DNA of 64,000 bases from Lycorma delicatula (GCF_047948215.1 NC_134456.1:14843730-14907729), one strand, 5' to 3'. Positions 49,086-62,000 are shown, counted from the first letter of the stretch. The notes: generated from the sequence alone by a model not told the origin. Numbers and translations are program-made.

Positions 49086-50419
49086 TTTAGTGCTAGTAGG
49101 GCAACTATTATTATATTTTAACCGATTTAAAAAAGATCAAATAATTCGATCAAATGATTTCGACAGTTACGATTTTCTTCGCAGATAAGTTCTTCCGGTG
49201 GAAAAATGTTATAAACGAAATATTATTTTGTTACGTAGTAGATTTGAGAATTTTTTCCGAACGCATTTATTTATTACGATATTATTCTAGAGAATATAAT
49301 ATACCCGACATCATTCTAATATTCAAAATATTTTCATTCAAACTTCAAGAAACTTAATTTGCATTTCCTTACCTAATGCTTCTCGTTTTTCTATATTTTT
49401 TATTATAATATATTAAAAATCATTATCAAAAAATATATTAAAATAAAAATAAAATTCTATTCGTAAAATCCACTTTAAATTTTCATTTTTTGAAGATGAC
49501 ACCAAATTATTTCCAACATAAGATGACTGAAGTAGTTTTACGAACAACAACCCCGATACAGTGATAAATACATATTTATATTTAATTCCCTAAAAAAAGA
49601 AGTTTGGAGAAAGAACTGAATATATTTTCTGATTTTTCGACCTTTTTTTTTTGAAGTCGGCTTAATAATTTTTTTATAAATCTTACTTTATTGTAATTTT
49701 TGTTTAGTTTCAACTTTATTTAAAATACGGATATGTTTAAAAAAGGGCCGTATGGAAATAAAGCTATTCGCAAGAAATAAGACATGCAAGAAAAAACTAA
49801 AAAAGAACAGATAACCACCTCGTGAAAAACCAGTGTGTAAGTGAAAAAAGGTGTTTGCAAGTACACAAATCTAGAGAAATTAACGTTATGATAAAAATAA
49901 AAGGAACGCGTAAAAATGACATAAAGTAATTACCACCGAAAAGATAAGCTAAGCTAAGTGCGATCGAAAAGCGAGAATAAGTCTTACATCTTTATCTCGA
50001 GTTTCCCGTAGATTCTTTTACGGTTTCACGAGAAAATACTTTTATATTAAAATGAATAACCTGCAAAACATAATTACTACGAAAATCTGTATGATAATTT
50101 CAACGACGGCGTATAAATTAAATATATTAAAAACGTTAATGCAACCGTGTATTACCTTAAGATAAGTTAATTTGGAACTATCCGAGAAAGTTACTCTACA
50201 AAATAACATAAAAAACCTAGCTCCTTTTTCAAGATCTGTTACAATTTAACGTTAAAATTTTTTAATCTAATATCACGTTCTGTCTTTTTAATTTTTTGTT
50301 TTTTACAATTAAATATACACGATTTCTTTCCTCGGAACAACGAACAGATATATTGAACGTAAATAATTGACTTGAAGGAGAAAAAAGCACAACAGCGATT
50401 AACTCTTATATTCCTTTAT
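49086..50419. other. Intergenic stretch
   Basis: AT-rich. No gene or element recognised. Confidence 0.45.
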
Positions 50420-50972
50420 ACTTCCTTGTACGAAGTAAAGTAATTACTGCAGTCGCGAAAAATTTCGGTTTTCCTGACCATTCCTGAATCCATTTTGACT
50501 ACTTTCGGCGTGACATCTGTACGTACGTATACATCTCGCATAACTCAAACACGATTAGCGATAGGATGTGGAAATTTTGAATTTAGGACTGTTGTAACTT
50601 CTATTTGTGCACCCCCTTTTGATTGAAATCGACTGACCTAAAGGGTCTAAAAAAATAACAAAATCAACAAAAAAAAAATTGGATTTTGGACTTTTTCTTA
50701 ACTGCAATTACTTATTTTCATCGGTTCCAGAGTTATAATCGAATAAAATTCTAATTAATGAAATAATCGGATCAAGAGGAAAAAAGCCCACTGGTTCGAA
50801 AGACTTTATCTCCCTTTTTTTACATTTTTTTAAAAATTTAAATATATTGATTTATTAATAATTATTACCTTCCGATTAATAAAAATGTGCATATTTATAC
50901 ATAATATTTGATGTACTTTACATTTAAAAAAGAAATATGTGTAAATGTAATTGAATAGGCGTATAAGGAAGT
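50420..50972. mobile_element. TIR transposon family copy A (short, 553 bp)
   Basis: Ends: ACTTCCTTGTACG at the left; the right end read inward is ACTTCCTTATACGC. The body shares long similarity with 57399-57880 (TTTTGACTACTTTCGGCGTGAC, CATAACTCAAACACGATTAG, TTTAGGACTGTTGTAAC, TTCATCGGTTCCAGAGTTAT). Between about 50860 and 50939 it has only 79 nt where copy B has more than 1.1 kb, so A looks like an internal-deletion derivative. No transposase visible. Confidence 0.8.
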
Positions 50973-51104
50973 CATATGATGCTCACATCAATTTTATTTT
51001 TAAAGGTTCGTTTTGGGAAAAAACCAAAACGAATTATTATAGAAAAAAAACCAAAAAACCTTTCTTATTTTTTCCAAATAATTAACATCGATTTCTAGGC
51101 ACAA

Positions 51105-51315
51105 CTCTTATCGTTTCAACAGCTTCCTTATTCCATTGTTATAAAAATCTGCCGCGTGTAACGAATCAGTTCGCCGTCATTTTCGAACCGTTTCTTTAAA
51201 TGCACCAATAAGGAGATTGCGAGAACCGGGCTGTAGAACGGAAGGCCAAACGTTTTGAGCTGCCGGATGAGAACAAGCGTTATCGTCCAAAAGTATTAAT
51301 CGGCTGGACGTCAAG
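51105..51315 (-). pseudogene. mariner transposase C-terminal relic, minus strand
   Basis: Reads ILLDDNACSHPAAQNV (family ILHDNARPHTA), then GAFKETVRK, and in another frame KRFENDGELIRYTRQIFI and YNNGIRKLLKR. Order fits the catalytic-to-C-terminal part of a mariner transposase; heavily frameshifted, with no terminal repeats found. Confidence 0.7.
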
Positions 51316-53180
51316 GTAAGTTGTCGTTTTAAACAGTACGTCTAATTTTAGCAAGATTTTTTAGTAGTCTTAAGCATATCTACGTTCCAGAAAATCAATC
51401 GAAAAAAATTGTCAGTCTTTTTCAGACGACAGCAGTCATGATTTTTTGGTTCGCACGGCAGCCGCTTAAATTTTTCCACTTACAAAGATAGATAGTGTCG
51501 CAGATACCGGTGAATGTTGTTTTAACACAAAATTTAGTGTAGAAAATCCGGGTTTTATTCCCGGTGACAAATAAAATTACATACAAAATAACAAATATTA
51601 GCGTATGTGTAAACAACTGCTTATAAGAGAAAAACAGACTACTCATTTTCTTGCAAGTTTACGCGAAGTAGGTTTGCGTACTCTCGGATAAGAAAATTAC
51701 CCCGGTTAAGCTCTATACTATAACCAGAGTTGGTGCAGAATACTTAATCGCATTTGTATTTCACAAAATATCAATTAGTAAGCGATGCATTGTTTCCTGG
51801 CTGAAGCAGGTATTTCTATTATAAAAAAACACCCTAACCGATAACAGAAAACAAAGCAGACGGGATTATGACAGAAGTTATTAGGGAGTTAAAAAATCAA
51901 AGTGTTAAGTTAAAAAGGAATAAAAAAAGGGGTTTTCTTCAGTTTTATGAATAAAATGATTTATAAATAAAATTAATATTTCACAATTAACTATCGTTTA
52001 ACTTTAAAGACGAAGAAAACCCACAATTTCCACATTTACTAGTTAAATTTGAATTTACAACGAAAGAAGAAATATTATGAATTGAGAAGCGGGGGAAAAA
52101 CGGTAGCAAAAATCAGGACTAGTATACAGAAAACTTCTCTCCTACAAACATCTCCCACACGAGAATAAATTATCCGTACATCAATGTATAATCTAATGTA
52201 GCATATTATACGACTGCTATGTGTGGTAAAACCCCTTACTTGACGCCTTGTTAAATACTGCATATAATGACCTGCGGGGGAGTAAAATTTAATGGACGTG
52301 CTCCCTCCCTCGTACTCTTCTCACTCTCTCTCTCTCTCTATTTATCTATATATGTACGTGTATTTTACTCTTTCTGCATACTCACACGAGCAAGTACATC
52401 GTGTATATGTTCCAGTTAATTGGAATTCATGAACCCGGAGGACATTCATTATTATAATAGATTCAACATTATTTTATACCAGAAGAAAAAGAGTTTCATC
52501 GTGACATATCAACAACGTCCCGACAACAATATTCACCCCTCCCTTTTTATCATTTATATTTCGTTCTATACGTTAAAGACTCTAACCGCAACTCGAACGA
52601 CCAGAATGAAATTTGAATTCATTATTTCGGATACAATTTTGCCGTAACTAAAACGCCAACTAAATAAATCTCCGTTAACAATATCAAATACATTCCATTT
52701 AATTGAAAAAAGATAAATAAATAAACCGATTTTTTTATAAAAGTATATACTCATCCTTATCGACCATATTCTAATCAAAAAGGTCAACATTTTATTTTTG
52801 TCATTTTCTTGTTGTTTTTTTTTTTTCATTTTATTATATTTCAAAATCCTTTGATTAATTTTTTATATTTGACATTGTTGTACGATGTTCCTTTTATTTT
52901 TAAGAAATTTTTGAAATTTGTGCTGCAAGTAGATTTTTCTTAAATTTTCGTGATATTGAGTGGAAGGTTTTACTATAACTTCGGTCAAAACTAAGCTACC
53001 GCAATAATTTTTTGTTTTGAACTGTGCACAACTTCCCGCTTTTTGTTGGCTATTCTGTGTAATTGAAATATAGTTGACTGTGAATTTCCAACTAAGTCGT
53101 ATACTCCACATCGCTTTGTTTACAGGTTAGAATATTCGACGTTTTGTTTGTGAAACTTGTTGCTGCTTGTTACTTGTGAT
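51316..53180. other. Intergenic stretch with CT-rich microsatellite
   Basis: (CT)n at about 52320-52341 next to a TATCTATATATG run. A B-box-like hairpin CCGGGTTTTATTCCCGG lies near 51548. The minus-strand ORF 52863-53111 shows no family features. Confidence 0.4.
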
Positions 53181-53188
53181 ATTTTTAA

Positions 53189-54712
53189 AAACGCCTAGAC
53201 ACAGTAATCGTGTTTTTAAAAAACGAAAACTGTTTCGTAAACTAATGAAATACGGTAGTGTGGTGAACGAAAGCAAGCGATAGTACCGATTCAACTCGAT
53301 GTGACGATTCAGACAGTGCCTTTGAAGTTAGTATGCAGCCTAGTACATCTCAATCAAAAGTGAGCCCTTCAAGAAAAAAATTGTCGGTAGCTGGTTGTAG
53401 CAGGTTTGGACAACAAATTAATAAAAATCAAATTGTAGTTATTATCCAAAGACCTATCTCAGAATGTCCTTTGCAAAAGCTATAAAACGGGAGGCGTTAT
53501 AGTAGAAACTTATAACCGGAAAGGCCTAGCTGCTAAATTTAGATGTATTTGTAAAAACTGTGGCTATAAGTTTCGTTTCTCAAACACCATTGAAGTTGAT
53601 GAACAGAATAAAAATGTTACACCGAGTAGAATAAACGAGCTTGAGGTCTGTCGGCAAAGGTTATGCGGCATTATGAACCTTCATAGGCCTCCTGATAAAT
53701 TGAAGTAGTACACAGAAACTCTCGGGAATTCTATAAAATATGTTGCTCATGATAGTGTGAAGGAGGCTATTTGAAGAAGCTGTGGTTGAAAACAGCCTCA
53801 CTGCGAGAATGAAAACCGAAATTTGTCAGCCGGTTTTGATGCAGCATAGGAAAAAAGAGGTCATCAGTCCCTGAATTCAGTTGTGTCTGCTGCTAGTATT
53901 AAACCGGGTAAGATATTGGATGCAGACATATTAACAAAACTCTGCGATTGTCTGAATAAAAACAACCACAATGAGAACTGAAATATGCTTTTAATGCCGG
54001 CCGCTTCCATCCCTCCGCTGCTGCCTTGGTAATTAGCAATACAGTTCTCATTGTGGTTGTTTTTATTCAGACAATCGCAGAGTTTTGTTAATATGTCTGC
54101 ATCCAATATCTTACCCGGTTTAATACTAGCAGCAGACACAACTGAATTCAGGGACTGATGACCTCTTTTTTCCTATGCTGCATCAAAACCGGCTGACAAA
54201 TATGGTTGTATCAGTGGAAAAGTATAATGTTAAATAAATCGAGTATTTAGGCGACGGTGACGCCAAGGGATATTTATCTGTAGTTGAAGCCAGACCGTTT
54301 GGGGATGAACAGATAAACAAATTGGAGTGTGTAAATCACATTTGCAAAATTACGGATGCAAAGATACGACAGCTGAAGAAAGAATTGAATAATACAAAAC
54401 TAGAAGACGGCAAATAACTCGAGAGGGAAAAACAGACTAACTCCAGCTATAATAGATGAATTGCAGTCGTATTATGAGAAAGCAATTCGGAACAACAAAA
54501 CTGCCGAAGATATGCAGGCTGAAGTGCGGGCCATTTAAAAACACAGAAGTATCCCCCTAGGGTAATTTTGAAAATAATAAAACCCGATTTTCAAGGTTTA
54601 TCAAACCGTAATTTATTGAGTAAGTGCATTCATGGAACTACGCAAAATATAAATAAATAAATCCTTTAATAATGTAGTGTGAACAGTGCTTCCGAAAAAT
54701 GTATTTATAAAA
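53189..54712 (+). pseudogene. Mutator-like transposase relic
   Basis: The N terminus RHSNRVFKKRKLFRKL is readable although its ATG is ACG. Next come GGVIVETYNRKGLAAKFRCI with CKNCGYKFRF (zinc-ribbon-like Cys pair), RLCGIMNLHRPPDKLK and FDAA*EKRGHQSLN, where a TAG replaces the Trp usual in the DGTWxxRG block. Then VVSAASIKPGKILDADI. After an inverted rearrangement (53821-54201): IEYLGDGDAKGYLSVVEARP, FGDEQINKLECVNHICKI, and, past a deletion, IKPDFQGLSNRNLLSKCIHG and TTQNINK. This order matches the Mutator-like transposase family common in arthropods. Many stops and deletions; inactive. Confidence 0.87.
53821..54201. repeat. Perfect inverted duplication: two 160-bp arms, 61-nt spacer
   Basis: Arms 53821-53980 and 54042-54201 are reverse complements with no mismatch that I can find. 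The arm codes the GFDAA...NNHNEN part of the Mutator-like protein. The spacer read on the minus strand continues that protein (CIANYQGSSGGMEAAGIKSI), which should follow the arm on the plus strand. So arm plus spacer were inverted and a second copy of the arm was left in the original orientation. Confidence 0.95.
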
Positions 54713-56097
54713 AGAAGAAAAAAAGTTTCTGTATTTTTTTTACGCAATAAAATTGACCGCAATTTGATACATGTAGCACTAGAATGAAAAAAACATTATT
54801 ATTTATTTTTTAAATCAAAATTTAAAATAAATTCTCATATTAAAATATATATCAAGGCTAGAGTAAACAGCACAAAACATTTCACAATGTTCAGACCAAT
54901 ACAAGCTGAGAAAATGTTCCTTATGTTAGTACGGGGAAGATAGGTCGAATACACAACTTCTGACTCCCCTTAAGCGGGGTTAATTAAAATTAGTAATTCA
55001 AGATCTGAATTAGAATTCTAGATTAATAAAATTAAAACTCTGAATTTAGGTCTGCCTTGGGTTTTTTAACGTAGAACATGAAAACATCAGTTTATAAAAA
55101 AAAAAACCTCTAACTGGAATCGAATCTGAGATTAGCTTAAAAGCCAAGAATGAACAATTAGCCGAGTAAAGTTTAGCATATAGTAAACCGATTAGCCGAT
55201 AAAGGTTTTGAAAAGCAGACGATAATTAAATATCAAATAGATTATTTAGTAAAATACGATTAAATAAAATATAAATCGTTCAATTGCAAGTCAAAAAACT
55301 ACTGCAAATTACATAAATCGTGGATCGATTTAACAATTTCAGAGATATCTAAAAACATATTTTTTTTATCCACGAATACACAATTCAGTCAAAGTAAAAC
55401 ACGTTTATAAATAATCGACAAAAAAATGTTTATGTTCTTCATTTCTTCCGTTTTGTGTAGCTTTAAATGAATAAACGAGATATTTTTTTATTCATTTTTA
55501 TTTAACGTACAAATGTCAAGAAAAATGTCAAGTTATTTATTAAATCAATTTCAAATGAAAAGCAATAGGAAAGCTGAACGTGAAAAAAATAACACGCGAT
55601 GTAGAAAAAAAAGAATTATATCGCTGAACACGTTTAAGAGAATATTACAATAATAATAATAATCTATACAAAGGGGCAAGTATTCTTTTATATAACTTTA
55701 ATTATCAATATTATTTCCTTTTTTTTATAATTATTCTAGAATGATCTCAAGTAAAAAATAATAAAATAAAAATTAAAAAACGTATGAACTAAAAAGAAAA
55801 TTAATAAATAAACACTATTCAATTCAAATCGACGCTATAATAAATGGCAACTGCTACCAACATTTACTTACCCTTAGTATAGAATATTACACTTAAATTC
55901 TCGATATTTTTATCAGTTTCCAACTAATTTTCATAAAGTTTTGCGTGAAATACTTGGAAAAATCAGAATGACATCAAGTTATATATCTTTACGATATAAC
56001 TATCCGATACTAAACAACGGTAATAAAAAAAAATTTAATTGTCGATGAATAAATGTAATTTTTTTCGATTACAAAAGTAATGGTATTTTAAAAAAAT
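54713..56097. other. Intergenic stretch with a possible tRNA-like relic
   Basis: Mostly AT-rich. On the minus strand at about 55110-55180, GGCTAATTGTTCATTC and CAGATTCGATTCCAGTTAG resemble spaced A and B boxes of a tRNA-derived repeat, but no body or tail matches the other SINEs. Confidence 0.35.
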
Positions 56098-57115
56098 AAA
56101 ATGGGACCACCCAAGAAGGTTCCTCAGCAACATAAGGAATAATCGGAAGCGTTACATTTATACATGAACTAGCCGGGCCCGTCCAACCGGAACCTGGACT
56201 CGCGGGCTCAGGACAGTTCAGGGGAATCCCGGAGCCAACTCAGGGGCTCTTCAGGACCACGGGGCCTACCTCACGGCCACAGAGGTCGCTTCGTTCACCA
56301 TTCACAATTTGCCAGGGGGACTGGCGCCCTGGACACCCAGAGAACTTGCTTCGGTCGCCGTTCACATCTGCCCAGAGTACTTCACTCCGTGGACCCCCGC
56401 ACTGTACGTTATCCTCGTGGTTGTGAGAATACTGATAAATAATAATTATATTATTCAGGCTTACAGAAACCTGAAAAGAAACTAAATCACAAAAGATAGA
56501 ATAATAGTAGTCACTACGGTAACAAGTACACACACCACTGATGACGAAAAATTCATAACTTATTTCTTTGTCACGACGGCAGAAATATAATAATGAAGTA
56601 AAAGGATTAATCTATTTTTTCCTTAACGAATATATTTAATTCACAACTTCACTCCCTTGGGAGCGAATAAATAATGAGAATTTTTAATATCTTAACCTTC
56701 AAGTGAAGTGGAACCTCGTTCGATGGCTTAAAACCTTCCCTGGGACAACCCGATTGTATCGTACAAATTTGAAAGTAATGGGTCGCTTGGTTCTCGCGTG
56801 ATGCGGTAACAAATAAACAAACGTTAATATATATACATTTCGAAATAACCGTGATCTGTTAGATCGAGAGTGACTTGATGCGTGCACAAGTTAACCTTCA
56901 ACCTACTAACAAATAAATACCCCGTTTAAATTTTGAAAATCGGACGAATGCTTGGAGAGATATTATAAGAGCACCCCGATGCACCTTCCAAAACAGCGCC
57001 CCAGAGGCACCCGGTTTGTTACCACAAGTTGATGGTGATGATTGGTCTAGCCTCCCACGAGGTGCTCACATACCTCACCACTTTAGCCTATTGTTAAACA
57101 GAGATTTTTTTTATT
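56098..57115. repeat. GC-rich unidentified segment with internal ~57-bp repeat
   Basis: GC content jumps (CCGGGCCCGTCC, GGACCACGGGGCC, CTGGCGCCCTGGACACC). On the minus strand two diverged units are visible at about 56265-56380: CAGATGTGAACGGCGACCGA and CAAATTGTGAATGGTGAACG, each followed by AGC and a C/G-rich stretch. A minus ORF (56240-56533) runs through them (WADVNGDRSKF, WQIVNGERSDL). The segment 57030-57100 (GATTGGTCTAGCCTCCCACG, CACATACCTCACCACTT) may be a second module. It could be part of a retroelement or a domesticated repeat; I cannot identify it. Confidence 0.4.
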
Positions 57116-57398
57116 TATTTAATATAATTTTATTTATTTAACGTAAATTTAATTCTATTATTTTTGTAATAATATTGATTCGAATCATTCAGTTCAAACC
57201 CAGCTCACACACTGGCAGAGACTCATGCATAGTTCACAGTTCATTAATTCAAATTATTAAAGTTTGTGCTTCAACTGCCAAATCTCTACAACACACACAT
57301 TTTTTTTTTATCCGAGATTAAATATATCTAAAACAACCTTCTCAGTTATGCCAAGAAACATGGATAAAAATTTGGTGGCGATTGATCTAGTAGTTTTT

Positions 57399-59076
57399 AC
57401 TTCCTTGTACGAAATCAAAGCGATAGCGAAAAATTTTCGACGCAAATATCCATTTTGACTAGTTTCGGCGTGACGCCTGTACGTTCTCGTACGTACGTAT
57501 CTCGCATAACTCAAAAACGATTTGCCGTAGGATGTTGAAAATTTGGATTTAGGACTGTTGTAGCATCTTGTTCTGCACCTCCCGTTTTGATTGCAAACGA
57601 CTGAACCAAGTGTCCAAAAAAGCGCCAAATCAAAAAAATTAGATTTGGACTTTTTTTTAACTGCAGTTAATAAGGCCTCATTGAGAGCTTTTCAACGATA
57701 TACCCATAAGTGGTACTTATTTTCATCGCTTCCAAAGTTATAGCCAAATGAAATTTTAATTAATGAAATATTTGGATCTTAAAAGGGAAGCCGCATCGGT
57801 TCAAATCAAACTTCATCTCCTTTTCTTTTTTTTTTAACTTTTATTTTTTATTTTAATTTATATATATTGATTTATTAATAGCCGATTGTAAAAAAACAAA
57901 ATTTACATTAAATAATAATTCAATATAAACAATAAAAAAAGAAAATATGAAAAAAATCAGAAGTTATTAGTGAAATAAAATTTTATGTAATTTAATAGTC
58001 ATTATTACACGTGTGTATATGTAATAGATTTGATGAAACATCTGATTATTTAATGAGAATTATAATTTAGAATCGTATTATTTTTGGTTCTTCTAGTTTA
58101 GTTTTATTTAATTATTCTGAATTTCTGTTTTATTTTATCTACATTTTAAGTTAAATATAGAGCGACTGAAAAATAAACCTTAACAAGAACAACATATACG
58201 CTGAGGCATACATGCCCGAACTTAAATAAATCGCAAAAGATCCTATCTTTTAGTTCATTACTCCTCTGATATTGTCGGACAATATTCTCCTTAAGTCGGA
58301 GTTGATCATCGTTTCGTTTATTTTTTGTTGCCAGTCATTTAATTGCTGTTTGATTAAATATAATTCTTCTGATCTTAATTTATTTTCAATTTTCTCTCTT
58401 TATATTCATCATCCTCTCTTAGTGTTTTTATTCTTTCTTTGTTTGCAACATTTTCTTCCTTTTTATTCTTGCTTTGGTTTTAACATTTCCTTCCTGTTCT
58501 TTTAACGTAATACCATCTTCTCTTAATGTTTTTATTATTTCCTCGGTGTTAATGTTTTCTTCCTCTTTATATTTATTATCTTCTCTTAATCTTTTTATTC
58601 TTTCTTTGGTTTTAACATTTCTTCCTCTTAATATTCATCTCCCTGACGTTTTTTTTGTTGAGATATATTTGTTCATTTTATCTTTCTTTTTCCTGTATGA
58701 TCGTTTTTTTCTTCATTTTTTATTATTCACCAAATAATCCAAAAAAACGGAATATTTTACACCGTAAGGTCTAAATTAACATTTGTAACCGGTATACAGG
58801 AATTAACTTTTGTTAATCAGAAACTCACAAAGATAGAAATAACACCGATCTAGTAATATAAATAATAAAGGGACTTGTACTACATCTTAATATTTCACGA
58901 AAGATTATTAATAATTGTATGAATATTTGATGTTAATAAAAACTAATATTTTAGCAATCGTGCAACTGTCCGCTTTATTAAAGAATTGGAGGATCGTATC
59001 TCACTTTCAAATGAAATAAGTTTAAATAAAGCGCAGCAAAAAATGTATATATGTAATTTAATAGGCGTACAAGGAT
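57399..59076. mobile_element. TIR transposon family copy B (long, 1678 bp)
   Basis: Left end ACTTCCTTGTACG; right end read inward ACATCCTTGTACGC. The left 480 bp and the right terminal region are similar to copy A at 50420-50972, but an extra 1.1 kb separates them. That internal part carries degenerate minus-strand coding text with 63-nt tandem repeats. Either B is the fuller ancestor or another element sits inside it. Confidence 0.75.
58250..58640 (-). pseudogene. Degenerate coiled-coil coding region with 21-residue repeats
   Basis: The minus strand gives NVKTKERIKRLREDNKYKEE, then ENINTEEIIKTLREDG, then NVKTKARIKR: a 63-nt tandem unit coding a charged, heptad-like TKExIKxLREDxxxKEE repeat. 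After frame breaks it continues TLREDDEYKE, LRSEELYLIKQQLNDWQQKI and NSDLRRILSDNIRG. Low complexity, rich in K/E/R, probably coiled coil. No known family recognised. Confidence 0.55.
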
Positions 59077-62000
59077 GTCACGTGGTGTCCGCATCAAATT
59101 TTGTGTTTATCCCGTACAAACAAAATCCCTCTTGCTCTATACAACAGTATAGATATAGATAGATGAAAAAGCAAAATACGGGTGGAAATTCACAGCGTCT
59201 ATTAAAAGAAAGCCAAAATCTAACAAAATTGGTTAGAATACAAAAAAAACTTCACTAAGTATTAAGAAGGAAAAGATGGATGATGGAATTATCGATATAG
59301 GTTTTTTTGCAATATGTCGGTAACACTACGGTCACGTTGGTATTGTTTCACTTATCGTGTTATTTCTTTAAGTTAGGAGGGGATTTTCCTGCATCCGTTA
59401 ACATTAAATATAAACTATTTTAAATTCATTTTTAAATTTTGCGATAAAACTGAAAAATATTATTCTGTAATAACCCTCACCATTTGGAACTTTGAACCTA
59501 AATAAGCGTTATGTATACAAAAAGGTATTTTTTACAATAGACAACCTACAAATCAGAACACAAAATTTACTAGTATTTTAAGACAAAATTACAATTCTTA
59601 AATATACGGTTAGGCGCTTTAATTACTTGATATATTAATATTATGTACTAATTCTTAATATAAGGTTAAGCGCCTTAATTATAAAGCAAGTGAGTCACCT
59701 GTCGTGGAATTTAAGTTATCCGAAACTAACACAGCCACTTTCGAGGATACATCCCACAGCAAGTTTACAACAGAAGGGGAGAATTAGAATTCATTTATTC
59801 GTCGTGTGATTTTATTTGTACGCGTATTAAGAATGCAATACGCATAAATAAAACAACACGTATAAACTGCAAAATGAAACGTTACCCGTAATGTACGAGT
59901 TATAGGTGTAAATTTTAATAGTTTCAAGAGGGCGTAAATACTAAACACGTATCGGAATGTACATTCCACTGCGTTGAAAACAAGCCACAGAAAGATAAGA
60001 GTGTAGTAAATTCTTTAGTTCTAACGTGACTTTGAAACCGCAAAACGAAACGTCCGTTACAAGGAAACTTACAAGTGAAGTTAATCTCCGTTCCTTTTTC
60101 ACCGAATCAAACATATTCTTGCGCGTACGCACGTCAAGCCACGAAATTTATATGAAATTAAGTTTTACAAAAGACCTCCTTTCACTGTTTTACACACGAA
60201 CTGGATGTACGAGAGTGAATATCGTTACTCTCAGAGAAAGCGATTCTGAGTAGCCCAATTTGCAACCTGCAACTGCAATTGCAATTTGAGGGGGCCATTG
60301 GGGCAAAGGGTCGCATTCTCCTATTCGCTTCCAATCGAGTCGGTATATAATATTTCATACGCTTTTATCGGATATATACTATATTCTGAACTATTTTTAA
60401 ACACGAAAAATCGTTTAACCGATCATTAGTTTTCTCGTAAAGAGAGGCAAAAAGGTACGGTTTCGGCAAAAGCCTAAAAAGGGCTTAAGTTTCTTCAGTT
60501 TCATTTCGATTTATAAAAATTATTCGAAGCGATTCTCACAGGAACTCCAGAACCTAAATTAACTTTAAGCTCGGAATGTATAGTCCTAATAACTTTAATC
60601 AAAACTGCCACGCAAACTATCCAAATTATATAGTAATATAAGACGGGATAAAATATAATAAGATGATTTAAATTAGGTTGATTTTTATTTGTTCATTCGT
60701 TTCAATATTTATAATTAGTCCGTTCCAATTAAAAGTTTTACACGGTTTATTTCATACGATAATTTAATTACAAAATAGATTCATCTTCATGATTACGCAT
60801 CAAAGCATACCGATCGATAACGCGATATAAATTAACCTGTACGTGGTTATGAATTAGAGCAAGCGATGTCAGACTTTCTTAATTACCTATTAAAAAAAAT
60901 ATATATTCACGTTAATTACAGAATTGCAACTTGCAACCGGTTATTTTGACGATACGGTATCGGTAAAACGTTTCAATTCTTTTCAACGGGGTTTTCAAAA
61001 TACAAGGCCTTCGGGCCCTCCGCCGGATCCGCCCCTGCTTGTATTTTCACACGCATCAAGGCCGTGAAAATAGATCGGGGTAAACGATAGAAACAACAAA
61101 TTAATTTATCCCTTCCGTTAAGAAAAAATTCTTATATTCGCTTCACGTCAACTAGAAACAGGAAAAATTTAACCGGTAAAAATAACCTCATCGATGGCTG
61201 CGATAAAAGAGCAACAAACTGACAACGTAAAAATCCCTAGTTTAATTTCGATTCGGGTATCGAATGAATCGAGCGTTTAAGAAACAACGTAACGCTTATA
61301 ATACTGTCATAATAATTATTACTTCAAAAAAGGGAAACCATAAGAAACACGGGTCGGTGGGGTAACCTACTACAGCAAAGAATATAATACCTAAGACGCT
61401 CCCTTATCGGAACAGATGTTCAAATGTAATGCGATTCGTGGAAACGTATCTTAAATTTATAAAGTTTATTTTATTTTTCGATCGTTTAATGTAATAAGAC
61501 GGTTCGGAATACCGAATGTAAGGGTTAATATTCGTATTAAATTGCAAACATTTTTATTTAACGGATTATATCGTTATTTATATAATAATTACGACATCAA
61601 AATCAAGAACGTCTTTTAAAATGAAACGGGAATAAAAAGGACAGGCAAAACTAAATTTAAGGATAAGTTGAATAATACCATAACCGAATTACTAATGCGG
61701 TATTTAGAAAGAAAATCTACATCAAACTATTAAGGGGAATCTAAAAGAATTTTTAAAATAGTAAAAAATCTTTAAAAAACCAGCTTATCTTTCGTTACTA
61801 ACAACAAAAGTTTATAAACTTATAATTAAAAATTTAAATAAATTAAGAAAAAAATTACTATTAACTTTCAACGCAACCTTTTAAAATAAGTAGGGATTGT
61901 TTTTTTGGACCGAGCATCTTTTGGCCAGTTTGTATTTCTGCTGTATGTCCTGCAGTACTTTTATTATACTAATGTGTCACATGATTTTTTTTTGTTTGAA

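Noticed and set aside
57308..57628. 106-codon minus-strand ORF as a gene
   Set aside because: It runs across the end of a repeated TIR element; the matching region of the other copy (50420-50972) has no equivalent frame.
60026..60253. 75-codon plus-strand ORF in the CpG-rich half
   Set aside because: CpG-rich DNA has fewer stops; there is no splice context, family motif or repeat support.
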